Shown here one piece after another: positions 7,014-13,357 of a DNA stretch of 19,468 bases. Made by a program: the position numbers and the translations under genes. The stretch's first letter is position 1. Each line of letters opens with the position of its first letter. Under the pieces are notes generated by a model. That model was not told where the DNA came from, made no database searches, and saw only the letters and a program-made list of their open reading frames with translations. Source of the DNA: an uncultured beta proteobacterium (GTDB lineage: Bacteria; Pseudomonadota; Gammaproteobacteria; Burkholderiales; Burkholderiaceae_C); contig CAJASG010000434.1 in the NCBI GenBank assembly GCA_903944555.1, positions 1-19,468 of the forward strand. Direction: 5' to 3'.

Positions 7014-8639
7014 TCACTGCTGCACAAAGGCCTGATAAAACGGCAATGGCACAGCGGCTTGGTTGCGCGCCAACGGCACGGTGGCCACGTAGAGCGAGAC
7101 TGGCGCATTGGTGATGGGCCCGTAGGCCACACAACGGTCAGCACCGAGCTCCAAGACACTCAGGCTGCCGTAGACCCAGACACTGGCCACCATTGCCGCT
7201 GTATCGCTGCCGGATTCGCTGGCTGCCATGGCGCCAACACTGGCCACCAAGGTGGAGCTGCCGGAAAAAACATCGCTGCCGCTTTCCAACACCGACAAGG
7301 TGCCTTGCACGCTGACGGCGCCAGTCATCACGATGGTGGTACTGCCAATCTCCAGCACGTTCATGCCGCCTTGCACCGCGACACTGCCACCCAGCACTGC
7401 GCTGTCGCTGCCGGCTTCGCTGACTGCCAGACTGCCGGAGCCGGGGCTCGGTGCACTGCCCGACACCACAGCGGTATCGCTGCCGGATTCGCTGACTGCC
7501 AGACTGCCGGAGCCGGGGCTCGGTGCACTGCCCGACACCACAGCGGTATCGCTGCCGGATTCGCTCACGGCCATGGCGCCACTCGCACTGCTCACAGCTG
7601 CGGTACCCGAAGCCACCAGCGTATCCGCGCCGGACTCGGTGCGCGCCAAGTTGCCTTGGACCAGATTGGCACCCGCTGCGGCCGCGCTGTCGCTGCCGAC
7701 TTCGTTGGCGGATAAGGCGCCTTGCACGCCGCTGCCGGCCAATAGCACAGCACTGTCACTGCCCAACTCCAGCACGGACAGGCTGCCGGCCACCGCACTG
7801 GCGCCGGTGCAGGAGGCACTGTCACCGCTGGACTCGGTAGCGGTCAGCGCGCCTTGCACTGCGACCACCCCGGACAGGATGGCGCTGTCGCTGCCAGACT
7901 CGTTGACTACCAACGGACCACCGGGCACCACCTCGCCCGCCACCCACAGGCTGCGCTGCAATGGCGCATACAGCTGCAGCGGGTTGCGGTGCACCGCCCA
8001 GGCTTCGGCCGGGGTCAGACCACGACGCCAAATCCGGGCCCCTGCCACCGCACCATTCAAGGTATTGCCGATTTGCAGGTGGTCGCCGCCATTGGTGCCA
8101 ATGCTGGTCGCCGCATCATTGGAGGCGACAAGCGGCACCGACACATTGTTGATGAGCAACTCTGCGCTGGCGCCACCCCGCCAAATGGCTGTGATGCGGT
8201 ACCAGCCCTGATTGCCAATGACGTTCGCCACGCTGTCGCGCCGACGCCGGCTGCCAGCGTTGTCGTCGGCCATCACCCAAATCATGACCCCGGACACGTT
8301 TTGCAGCAACCACTGGTTGTTCAAATCCCACTGGTCAAAGAACACCGACGTTTGAAGGCCTGAAAAGTAGACCGTCATGTCCCAGGTCGCCTCGGTGGCG
8401 CCCGCCAGGCCCTGCCAGTTACCGAAGGCATTGGCCCGGTTGCCTTGGGCGCCGCTGTAATTCCATTGCGTGCCTTTCGGCCCCGCGCCCACGGTCACAC
8501 CACTGAGCAATGGCGACGATTGCAGCCCGGCCACCGCGTCCCGGCCACCAAACGAGGCCTCAGTGGCGAACACCAAGTCGTGCGTCAGCGGATTGCCCCG
8601 GTCAATAGTGACTGGACCGCGCGGTTGTTGGTAGCGCAT
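7014..8639 (-). CDS. LamG-like virion protein with twelve ESGSD repeats, 541 aa
   Basis: Probably a surface-exposed virion or tail protein. Residues about 60-230 form a concanavalin/LamG-like beta sandwich (WDMTVYFSGLQT, WYRITAIWRGG, LLINNVSVPL, LQIGNTLNGAVAGARIWRRGLTPAEA), as seen in phage glycan-binding domains. Residues 240-505 are twelve degenerate repeats of 21-25 residues with core G-x-L-x-V-x-E-x-G-S-D-x-A. Two of these are identical at the DNA level (7,419-7,490 and 7,491-7,562). A short C-terminus (about 510-541) follows. The ATG lies 3 bases after the upstream TAA (TAA-GCC-ATG) and has no Shine-Dalgarno sequence, so it is probably translated by reinitiation. The repeats could be a beta-solenoid stalk or an adhesive surface. 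No enzymatic residues are recognised. Confidence 0.75.
   Translation of the reverse strand: MRYQQPRGPVTIDRGNPLTHDLVFATEASFGGRDAVAGLQSSPLLSGVTVGAGPKGTQWNYSGAQGNRANAFGNWQGLAGATEATWDMTVYFSGLQTSVFFDQWDLNNQWLLQNVSGVMIWVMADDNAGSRRRRDSVANVIGNQGWYRITAIWRGGASAELLINNVSVPLVASNDAATSIGTNGGDHLQIGNTLNGAVAGARIWRRGLTPAEAWAVHRNPLQLYAPLQRSLWVAGEVVPGGPLVVNESGSDSAILSGVVAVQGALTATESSGDSASCTGASAVAGSLSVLELGSDSAVLLAGSGVQGALSANEVGSDSAAAAGANLVQGNLARTESGADTLVASGTAAVSSASGAMAVSESGSDTAVVSGSAPSPGSGSLAVSESGSDTAVVSGSAPSPGSGSLAVSEAGSDSAVLGGSVAVQGGMNVLEIGSTTIVMTGAVSVQGTLSVLESGSDVFSGSSTLVASVGAMAASESGSDTAAMVASVWVYGSLSVLELGADRCVAYGPITNAPVSLYVATVPLARNQAAVPLPFYQAFVQQ
7419..7562 (-). repeat. Perfect 72-bp tandem duplication inside the LamG-protein gene
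   Basis: Two identical 72-bp units (7,419-7,490 and 7,491-7,562) encode 24 residues each, ending in a proline-containing SAPSPGS spacer that the other ten repeats lack. The unit length is a multiple of three, so gain or loss by slippage would keep the frame. Exact identity, in contrast to the divergent flanking repeats, indicates a recent duplication or homogenisation. Confidence 0.9.
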
Positions 8640-8642
8640 GGC

Positions 8643-8999
8643 TTAGATCGTGGTCAGCTCTTGCCCGTAGGCCTCGACCGTGATGGCGTTACCCCCGAGG
8701 TTGGCCATGTTGATGTTGACGAACATGGCCGACGCCGGAACCTCACACACCAAGTCGGTCACTGAACTGTTCACCGTGTCGCCAGTGACTTGGTACAACA
8801 GCCGCTTCACGCCGGTGGCTTCCCCGACATAGAACTTCACCACCGGTGCGGCGGTCGGTGCCGTGGCGCCATTGGTAATCTTGACCGTGGCCAAGCCGCC
8901 GTAGGCCGTGCTGAGATTCCATTCGCTCGCGTTGACGTTGGCCGCGCCTGCCAGTTGAGCGGCGCCATAAAGCGTCTTTGCGGTTTTAGTTGCAGCCAT
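8643..8999 (-). CDS. Small virion-like protein, 118 aa
   Basis: I do not recognise the family. The protein is rich in A, T, V, G and N, with a helical start (MAATKTAKTLYGAAQLAGAA) and a predicted beta-rich remainder (LATVKITNGATAP, VVKFYVGE, VCEVPASAMFVNINMAN, ITVEAYGQ). Such a build fits a small head or tail decoration subunit. No cysteine cluster, signal peptide or membrane segment is seen apart from one cysteine. It starts at ATG 8999 with GGAGG and a TAA stop of the previous gene between them; its initiation region is identical over 14 bases to that of the nozzle-like gene (5,377-5,390). It ends 3 bp before the LamG-repeat gene, which probably depends on its translation. Confidence 0.6.
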   Translation of the reverse strand: MAATKTAKTLYGAAQLAGAANVNASEWNLSTAYGGLATVKITNGATAPTAAPVVKFYVGEATGVKRLLYQVTGDTVNSSVTDLVCEVPASAMFVNINMANLGGNAITVEAYGQELTTI

Positions 9000-9002
9000 G
9001 GG

Positions 9003-9431
9003 TTAGCCTCCAAGCCAGTTGCCGTGCACGTCCCACAGGGCGCAGCGCACGTCGAATTCAGTAATCGGGTTCGGTTGCGTGGCCAGTGCCAGCAGTGAGT
9101 CGGCATCGGCTTGCGACAAGGCGCCCACAGCCACCCAGGCTTGCAGCATGGCCACGTTTTGCGCCAGGCCGAAGTCAATCGAGTTAGCGGCGCCCAAAAT
9201 CAGATCGCGGCAGGCCAGTGCAATCGACCGGATGGGTGAGTGCAGGTCATTGGCGTGGTCTTCAATCTTGGCGCGCATGCCGTTGCCGGCGCTCCACATC
9301 GCAAAGTCGGCGCGCTCCACCTTGCCCACGCGGATGCGGTTGGCGTTCACCGTCGCCACGATGGCGGTCAAGGTGTAGTTGGCCAACGGTGCGCCGGTGC
9401 ACTTGCTTTTGATTTCTTCGAGCAGCGTCAT
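9003..9431 (-). CDS. Hypothetical structural-region protein, 142 aa
   Basis: I do not recognise this family. The protein appears mostly helical: an N-terminal MTLLEEIKSKC, a central helix region around KIEDHANDLHSPIRSIALACRDLIL, and a C-terminal QADADSLLALATQPNPITEFDVRCALWD. There is no membrane segment or signal peptide, and three cysteines are spread out. It starts at ATG 9431 with GGGAG about 8 bases upstream and ends 3 bp before the next gene. Because it sits among virion genes, between the connector genes and the tail genes, it could be a small tail-assembly or internal virion component, but nothing in the sequence shows this directly. Confidence 0.55.
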   Translation of the reverse strand: MTLLEEIKSKCTGAPLANYTLTAIVATVNANRIRVGKVERADFAMWSAGNGMRAKIEDHANDLHSPIRSIALACRDLILGAANSIDFGLAQNVAMLQAWVAVGALSQADADSLLALATQPNPITEFDVRCALWDVHGNWLGG

Positions 9432-9447
9432 GGTGTGCGCTCCCGAA

Positions 9448-9831
9448 TCAAGCGTGCGTGATGACGGCGGAATTGATGGTGATGGCCTGCCCGTTGGTCA
9501 GCACGTTGTTGTCCAGCTGCAAGTCCCCCGTGCCCACGCCCACCGTCAAGCCGGTAATCACATCCACATCGGCGCTGGTGGTGAGACTGGCACTCACTGC
9601 AGTACCGGCCGCACTGGCGATGGTGTTCAAAATGCCGGCCGTGCCGCCATTGGCATCGCTCAGGGTCAAAACGCCAGCACCGGCCGTGGTGCCTGCAGTA
9701 GCGGCCAGCGTGAAGGTGGCCAGCAGGGCCGGTGTCGAATTGAACAGCTTGAGCTTGCCAGTCGCGCCAATGGCGGTGACCACGGCGTTCATGCGGGCCA
9801 CTTTGGTGGCGTTAGGGTAAACAACAGGCAT
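9448..9831 (-). CDS. Small beta-rich virion-like protein, 127 aa
   Basis: A small protein of low charge, with extended T/A/G/V-rich segments such as LLATFTLAATAGTTAGAGVLTLSD and a C-terminal NNVLTNGQAITINSAVIT. The composition, with almost no charged residues after position 30, is typical of beta-sandwich capsid or tail decoration proteins. The first 25 residues include YPNATKVARMNAVVTAIG, which looks like a helix. It begins at ATG 9831 with AGGAG 6 bases upstream and lies 32 bp after the adaptor gene. The initiation sequence is identical to that of the 107-aa gene at the far end of the operon. I infer a virion role from position and composition only. Confidence 0.55.
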   Translation of the reverse strand: MPVVYPNATKVARMNAVVTAIGATGKLKLFNSTPALLATFTLAATAGTTAGAGVLTLSDANGGTAGILNTIASAAGTAVSASLTTSADVDVITGLTVGVGTGDLQLDNNVLTNGQAITINSAVITHA

Positions 9832-9863
9832 GGGATGCTCCTAAAAATGTGAGGGGTGAAAAA

Positions 9864-10568
9864 TCAGGCGACGGCGCTGGGGGTGCCGGGCTTGTACTGC
9901 GGCTGTACCGCCAACGTGCCCTTGAGCTCGCCACCCAGTGCGGCCCCGGCGGACGCGCGGTAGAACTCGGCGCGCTGCAGGTTGCCGGCGTACTCGGAGT
10001 CCTTGCTGTAGGCGCGGGCCAAAATCAAATCCAGAATCACATTGCCAAAGTTGTCGGGTAGGCTGATGGCGCCCACCACATCGGTGTAGAGCGCGCCCAC
10101 GGTGGGCTCGGCAATGTCGGTTGGGAAAGCGGAATACATCACCTCCAGCTGGGCCAATGCGGTGGCTGGGGGGTAGACGTAGAAGGTCTTGGGGTCGCGC
10201 GGGTCAAACATGTAATGCAGCACGTCCACCTTGGGGGTCATGGCATGCCAGCCCGGGATTTGCGCATCCAGAATCTGGCGGGGCACCAGGCGCACCGCGC
10301 CTTTGGCTGATGTGGCCGCCACGTTGCGGGTAATTTCAATCAGCTTGGAGGGCGCCGGCGTTAGGGCGGCGTTGTCCAGGTCTTGGCGTGAACCAGCGGC
10401 CAGCGTCATGGTGGCCGTGGTGTTCAGCACATCCGGGCGCACCATCACCACCTCGCGCTGGGCGTCGTTCAACCAGCGCACCAACTCACTGGCAGGCCAA
10501 CGAATCGAGGTCGTGTCTTGGAGGACGCCGACCGCGCGCAGAATAATGGATTGAGCGGTGAGAGCCAT
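9864..10568 (-). CDS. Head-tail adaptor protein, DUF6682-like, 234 aa
   Basis: Probably the adaptor that seals the portal exit and joins it to the tail. The N-terminal part MALTAQSIILRAVGVLQD then WPASELVRWLNDAQREVV is the typical start of phage adaptor proteins (helices with W-x-x-x-E-L-x-x-W-L-N-x-A-Q). The middle has DPKTFYVYPPATALAQLEVMYS, and the last third contains the helical LPDNFGNVILDLILARAYSKDSEYAGN segment with a Tyr/Ala-rich helix after it, also standard for the family. I place the start at ATG 10568, which has AAGGA 7-8 bases upstream; the open frame extends to 10,679 but overlaps the previous gene without a ribosome site. A 58-bp gap before it contains a 17-bp repeat shared with the terS leader. 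Confidence 0.75.
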   Translation of the reverse strand: MALTAQSIILRAVGVLQDTTSIRWPASELVRWLNDAQREVVMVRPDVLNTTATMTLAAGSRQDLDNAALTPAPSKLIEITRNVAATSAKGAVRLVPRQILDAQIPGWHAMTPKVDVLHYMFDPRDPKTFYVYPPATALAQLEVMYSAFPTDIAEPTVGALYTDVVGAISLPDNFGNVILDLILARAYSKDSEYAGNLQRAEFYRASAGAALGGELKGTLAVQPQYKPGTPSAVA

Positions 10569-10609
10569 GGGGAATCCTTGTGCGTAATGCAGCAAGAATC
10601 CCACCGACT

Positions 10610-10626
10610 GGCTCGGAGTCAACGGG
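10610..10626 (-). repeat. 17-bp repeat with TTGACT, upstream of the adaptor gene
   Basis: On the minus strand this reads CCCGTTGACTCCGAGCC and is identical to 19,052-19,068. TTGACT begins 54 nt before the adaptor start codon, against 57 nt in the terS copy. It could be the -35 part of a late promoter or a protein-binding site. At a 17-base spacing the -10 candidates (ATTCTT here, AAACTT in terS) are weak. A third, partial 11-base match occurs inside the CsrA-like gene (13,272-13,282). Confidence 0.5.
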
Positions 10627-11238
10627 TCACAGGTAGCTCTTGAAACTGCGCAGCTTGGCGCTGCTTTGGCCACGGGCAAAGTGCATGGCGGTGCTGCTGC
10701 TGCTTTGCAGGAACAGGGTGCGGTTGGCCATGGCCAGCTGGGGATTGCTCCACGACTGGCCGGGCATCATTTGCAGTGCCGCCAACGCGCCGCTGGCAAT
10801 GGCGTGGATGTAGGGACCGTAGACCTCGCCATCCAAGCTGCTGGCATCCTGACTGGGGGCGAGCGCCGCATTCACGCCAATCAGGTCGCCAGCCGTGCAC
10901 AGCGGGTACAGCTCCAGCGTGCGCTTGTCGGTGGTGTACGCAAAGGTGGCGGTACTTTGGTCGCGCACCAGCTGCTGGCCATGCAAGGTATCGACCAGCG
11001 GGAGGTTGAGACCGTTGCGGCTGACACTGCGCAGCTTGATAGCTTGCGTTTGCAGCGGTAGGTCCAACTCGAAATGGGTGTCGCTGCCGTTGGCTGTGAG
11101 CGGGTCCAAGTCGCGGCAGTCGCACAGCGTGCGCCGGGCAAACTCAATCGCCGCCTGGCGCAGGTACAGGTCCAGCGTCGGGTCGGGGCAACCGATTACG
11201 CTGGGCAGCACAAAAGGGTACAGCGCGGACCAGATCAT
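10627..11238 (-). CDS. Putative head-completion/connector protein, 203 aa
   Basis: A protein between the capsid-cement genes and the adaptor gene, most likely a second connector or head-completion component. It starts MIWSALYPFVLPSVIGCPDPTLD, with YLRQAAIEFARRT next to it; aromatic starts followed by a helix that contains a conserved A-x-x-E-F are common in phage connector proteins. The middle is beta-rich (THFELDLPLQTQAIKLRSV), and the end has helices (GPYIHAIASGALAALQMMPGQSW). The start overlaps the previous stop by 4 bases (ATGA). There is no membrane segment. The function is inferred from position and general build; I cannot name the family with certainty. Confidence 0.55.
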   Translation of the reverse strand: MIWSALYPFVLPSVIGCPDPTLDLYLRQAAIEFARRTLCDCRDLDPLTANGSDTHFELDLPLQTQAIKLRSVSRNGLNLPLVDTLHGQQLVRDQSTATFAYTTDKRTLELYPLCTAGDLIGVNAALAPSQDASSLDGEVYGPYIHAIASGALAALQMMPGQSWSNPQLAMANRTLFLQSSSSTAMHFARGQSSAKLRSFKSYL

Positions 11239-11495
11239 GCAGCCTCAATGAAGCGTTGGGTGATGTAGCGCAGCTGTTCACGAATCTTGTGGTCACTCAT
11301 GCCGTCTAGCAGTGAGCGGGCCATGCCTTTTTGGTGGGCCAGAACGCGCAGCTCTTGGCCACTGACCTTTGCGGGGTTGTCGCGGTCGGTGGCGCTCAAA
11401 TGGGGGGTGTCCGCCACAGCCGGCACCACCAGCTCCACCGCTTGCGCGGGCGAAGATGATGGTGCGGCCATGGTCTTTTTGACCAGCTTGGTCAT
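11235..11495 (-). CDS. Hypothetical protein, 86 aa, between cement and connector genes
   Basis: I do not recognise this protein. It has a basic start (MTKLVKK), an Ala/Pro/Ser-rich stretch to about residue 35, then a helical part with RDNPAKVSGQELRVLAHQKGMARSLLDGMSDHKIREQLRYITQRFIEA. The helical half looks like a small DNA-, RNA- or protein-binding bundle, and the whole could be a minor head component. I chose ATG 11495 because it forms a TAATG junction with the stop of the preceding gene; the frame is open to 11,531 but that extension lies inside the preceding gene. No clear Shine-Dalgarno sequence is seen, so translation is probably coupled to the cement gene. Confidence 0.6.
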   Translation of the reverse strand: MTKLVKKTMAAPSSSPAQAVELVVPAVADTPHLSATDRDNPAKVSGQELRVLAHQKGMARSLLDGMSDHKIREQLRYITQRFIEAA

Positions 11496-11959
11496 TAGAC
11501 GTTCACGACACCAAGGGGTGCTACGGCGCACAACAAGGTGGCCCGGATGGTGATGCCGGCCGAAGTCGTGGCGCCGCCGACTTTCAAACCCCAGCCGCGT
11601 GGCGAGTCATTGGGGGCAATCGCACCCAGCGACTTGGTACAGCGCAGCATCACAGCGGTGGCCGCAACACCGGCGGCCAAGAACTCATTGCCCATGGTGC
11701 GGGCCGCATCGTTCTTGGCGTAGACACCGGACACCATGCCCGCGTCCAGTGTCACGGAGGCACCCAGCACCCCGGTGTGGACGATCAAGTCCAACGGGAT
11801 GCAGTTGTCCGGCAGCGCGCCCATTTCGATAATGTCGCCAATGGCAACACCACCGGTGGGGGTGACGAATTCGGCGGTGACCGGAATCACATCAAAAGCC
11901 TCGTCAGGCGAAGGCGCTTGCGCGCCGGCCTTGACTTGTTTGGATTGGTAGAAAGCCAT
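11495..11959 (-). CDS. Capsid cement/decoration protein, Bbp16-like, 154 aa
   Basis: Most likely the cement protein that stabilises the capsid. It lies 13 bp after the major capsid gene, the position occupied by the cement protein gene (Bbp16) in Bordetella phage BPP-1. The sequence is beta-rich, with IGDIIEMGALPDNCIPLDLIV then VTLDAGMVSG, the G-D-[IV]-I-E-[ML]-x-x-L-P-x-x-x-x-P-x-D-[LV] pattern I associate with this jelly-roll family, and a C-terminal GITIRATLLCAVAP strand. There is no membrane segment. It starts at ATG 11959 with AAGGAG upstream. The BPP-1 link is established for that phage; transfer to this protein is by motif and position, with no structure or search here. Confidence 0.65.
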   Translation of the reverse strand: MAFYQSKQVKAGAQAPSPDEAFDVIPVTAEFVTPTGGVAIGDIIEMGALPDNCIPLDLIVHTGVLGASVTLDAGMVSGVYAKNDAARTMGNEFLAAGVAATAVMLRCTKSLGAIAPNDSPRGWGLKVGGATTSAGITIRATLLCAVAPLGVVNV

Positions 11960-11972
11960 GCTGGTTGACTCC

Positions 11973-13085
11973 TTAAACTGCGGCGGTGAAAGCAGAGTCC
12001 ACGGAAATCATGCCGTAGTCCATGCCGTTGAATTGCGTCTTGTCCGCGCCGAAAATCATCTCGAAGAACAAGATGTGGTCGTGCTTGCGGTCGTCCATGT
12101 CTTCGTCCAGGGACACCGACATGCCATCGGCCATGCCTTTGGTCCCGTGGGCGGTAGCCACCGCGTTGGCACCCAGGAACAGCGAGCGGGTGGCGGCGAT
12201 GTTGGCGCCGGCGCCGTAGTCGCTGAACTTGACGCAGGTTTCCATTTCGTCCACCAGCACGCCGTTGAACATGCCGGCGCCGCCCTTGAAAATCTCGGAC
12301 TCTTTGCCCACAGCTGCGGTCAAGGCCTTTTGTGCCTCAAACCAGCCCTGCGCACCGGAGTCGTCCCGAATGTCTTGCATCACTTCGGGTGGCACCGCAA
12401 GAATGAACACATCGCGCCCACCTTTGGACACTGGCGTCATCTTGACCGCCTTGTCGGGCTGGCCGCCGAGCATCTTCTTGCTCTTGGTGCGCAGCTTGTT
12501 GATGGTCTTGAGGTTCACCAAGTCGGTGGTCAAGAGGGTGGCTTTCACCTTGTCGCCGGCGGTGCCGACATACAAGTGGGCCGTATCGGGCGCACGCAAG
12601 GCGTTGGGGTAGCCGGTGTAGTCGGTACCGAAGTGCTGAATTTCGTCGCCGGTACCACGGGCACCGCAGGCCGCCATGCAAATCACTTCCTCGTACAGCT
12701 CTTTGATGTACTCGGTCAGCTTGACGCGGCCTTGCTTGGCCAGGTTGAAGCCCACGCGCGATTGCTCGATACGGGCTCCGACGTTGACGCCGTGGCGGAA
12801 CTCATTGATACGCATGCTGTGCGCGGAGTGCGACAAACGGAACTCAGCACCGGCGAGCTTGCGGCCCTCGGTGATGGGAGCCCCGCGCAACTTCGCCACC
12901 AGTGCGGTGGTTACTTCGTCGCCGGCGCCTTTTTCGAGGTCCGTCTTCTTCACCACGGCCGAGCGGGTGCCTTCGGCGCCCTCCAAGCGGGAGAAATATT
13001 GGTTCTTTGCAGCGTCTTCCGCTACCGAGGCCGCCCAGGCTTTACGTTTGTTTGGGTCACTGGGCAAAATAGTCGTGCGTGCCAT
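11973..13085 (-). CDS. Major capsid protein, N4-gp56 family, 370 aa
   Basis: The main shell protein, expected to have an HK97-type fold. Residues 55-77 (GDEVTTALVAKLRGAPITEG and on) are the typical early motif of N4-gp56-family capsid proteins. Next come the conserved FRLSHSAHSMRINEFRHGVNVGARIEQSRVGFNLA segment and the helix RVKLTEYIKELYEEVICMAACGARG. The C-terminal part contains FKGGAGMFNGVLVDEMETCV and FSDYGAGANIAATRSLFLGANA, which also recur in this family. The ATG at 13085 has a strong GGAGA Shine-Dalgarno sequence. It is preceded by an 80-bp gap with a possible promoter and a GGA hairpin, so it may be expressed at a higher and separately controlled level. It is followed directly by the cement gene. 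Confidence 0.92.
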   Translation of the reverse strand: MARTTILPSDPNKRKAWAASVAEDAAKNQYFSRLEGAEGTRSAVVKKTDLEKGAGDEVTTALVAKLRGAPITEGRKLAGAEFRLSHSAHSMRINEFRHGVNVGARIEQSRVGFNLAKQGRVKLTEYIKELYEEVICMAACGARGTGDEIQHFGTDYTGYPNALRAPDTAHLYVGTAGDKVKATLLTTDLVNLKTINKLRTKSKKMLGGQPDKAVKMTPVSKGGRDVFILAVPPEVMQDIRDDSGAQGWFEAQKALTAAVGKESEIFKGGAGMFNGVLVDEMETCVKFSDYGAGANIAATRSLFLGANAVATAHGTKGMADGMSVSLDEDMDDRKHDHILFFEMIFGADKTQFNGMDYGMISVDSAFTAAV

Positions 13086-13090
13086 GGGAG

Positions 13091-13097
13091 TCTCCTT
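13091..13097 (-). promoter_or_regulatory. Strong Shine-Dalgarno site of the major capsid gene
   Basis: AAGGAGA on the minus strand, followed by 5 bases and then ATG 13085. A purine-rich AAAAAAA run lies just upstream, making the site accessible. Its GGA is exactly 23 nt downstream of the GGA in the upstream hairpin, as in the terS gene with the order reversed. Confidence 0.75.
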
Positions 13098-13108
13098 TTT
13101 TTAGCACC

Positions 13109-13124
13109 GACGCACTCCTGCGCG
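13109..13124 (-). promoter_or_regulatory. GGA-loop hairpin repeat in the capsid leader
   Basis: The minus-strand sequence CGCGCAGGAGTGCGTC is identical at 18,985-19,000 inside terS. It can fold into a 5-bp stem (GCGCA/TGCGT, including one G-U pair) with GGAG in the loop. Opening the A-U closing pair gives a hexaloop with GGA, the kind of element CsrA/RsmA proteins bind. The distance to the GGA of the Shine-Dalgarno site is 23 nt. Confidence 0.5.
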
Positions 13125-13141
13125 CCCAACAATACCCCAGC

Positions 13142-13169
13142 AAAATACCGAGGCGACAAATGGATTCAA
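13142..13169 (-). promoter_or_regulatory. Possible sigma-70-type promoter for the capsid gene
   Basis: TTGAAT (13,164-13,169) and TATTTT (13,142-13,147) are separated by 16 bases. The -35 overlaps the stop codon of the CsrA-like gene. Transcription would begin near 13,135 and give a leader of about 50 nt that contains the GGA hairpin. This is based on consensus only. Confidence 0.35.
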
Positions 13170-13354
13170 GGTACGGGCTTCTCGGGTTTGCCGACCTTGA
13201 TGGACTGGCTGGCCACGATACGCACACGGGCCTTGCGCCCATCTTTTGATTCGAGTATTAGGATGATTTTTTCGGAGTCAACACCATTGACCCCGCGCAG
13301 GCAAATCGACTCGCCCACGCGCAGGTCCAGCAGCAAACCCCGGTGTTCGGCCAT
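13166..13354 (-). CDS. CsrA-like small protein, 62 aa (remote)
   Basis: A small protein placed between scaffold and capsid genes. Residues 7-18 (LLLDLRVGESIC) resemble the CsrA start (LILTRRVGETLM), including the R-V-G-E motif at 12-15. Residues 28-54 (EKIILILE then ARVRIVASQSIKV) follow the CsrA strand order that ends in Q-V-R-I-G-V and K-E-V-A-V. Compared with CsrA, the first of the two early arginines (R6) is replaced by Leu, and the Arg44 position seems to be Lys, so RNA binding may be altered. The usual length is about 60 residues, the same as here. It has a GAGGA Shine-Dalgarno sequence and starts 3 bp after the scaffold stop. The resemblance is weak and could be a general small beta-barrel; a role in controlling late translation is inferred. 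Confidence 0.5.
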   Translation of the reverse strand: MAEHRGLLLDLRVGESICLRGVNGVDSEKIILILESKDGRKARVRIVASQSIKVGKPEKPVP

Positions 13355-13357
13355 CGC

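Noticed and set aside
7240..7910. CRISPR array
   Set aside because: The repeats are degenerate coding repeats of about 66-72 bp in frame within the LamG-repeat gene, without constant repeats and unique spacers.
8643..9831. Frameshifted tail-assembly chaperone pair
   Set aside because: No slippery sequence with an overlapping frame or tape-measure gene was found; the genes are separate with their own ribosome sites.
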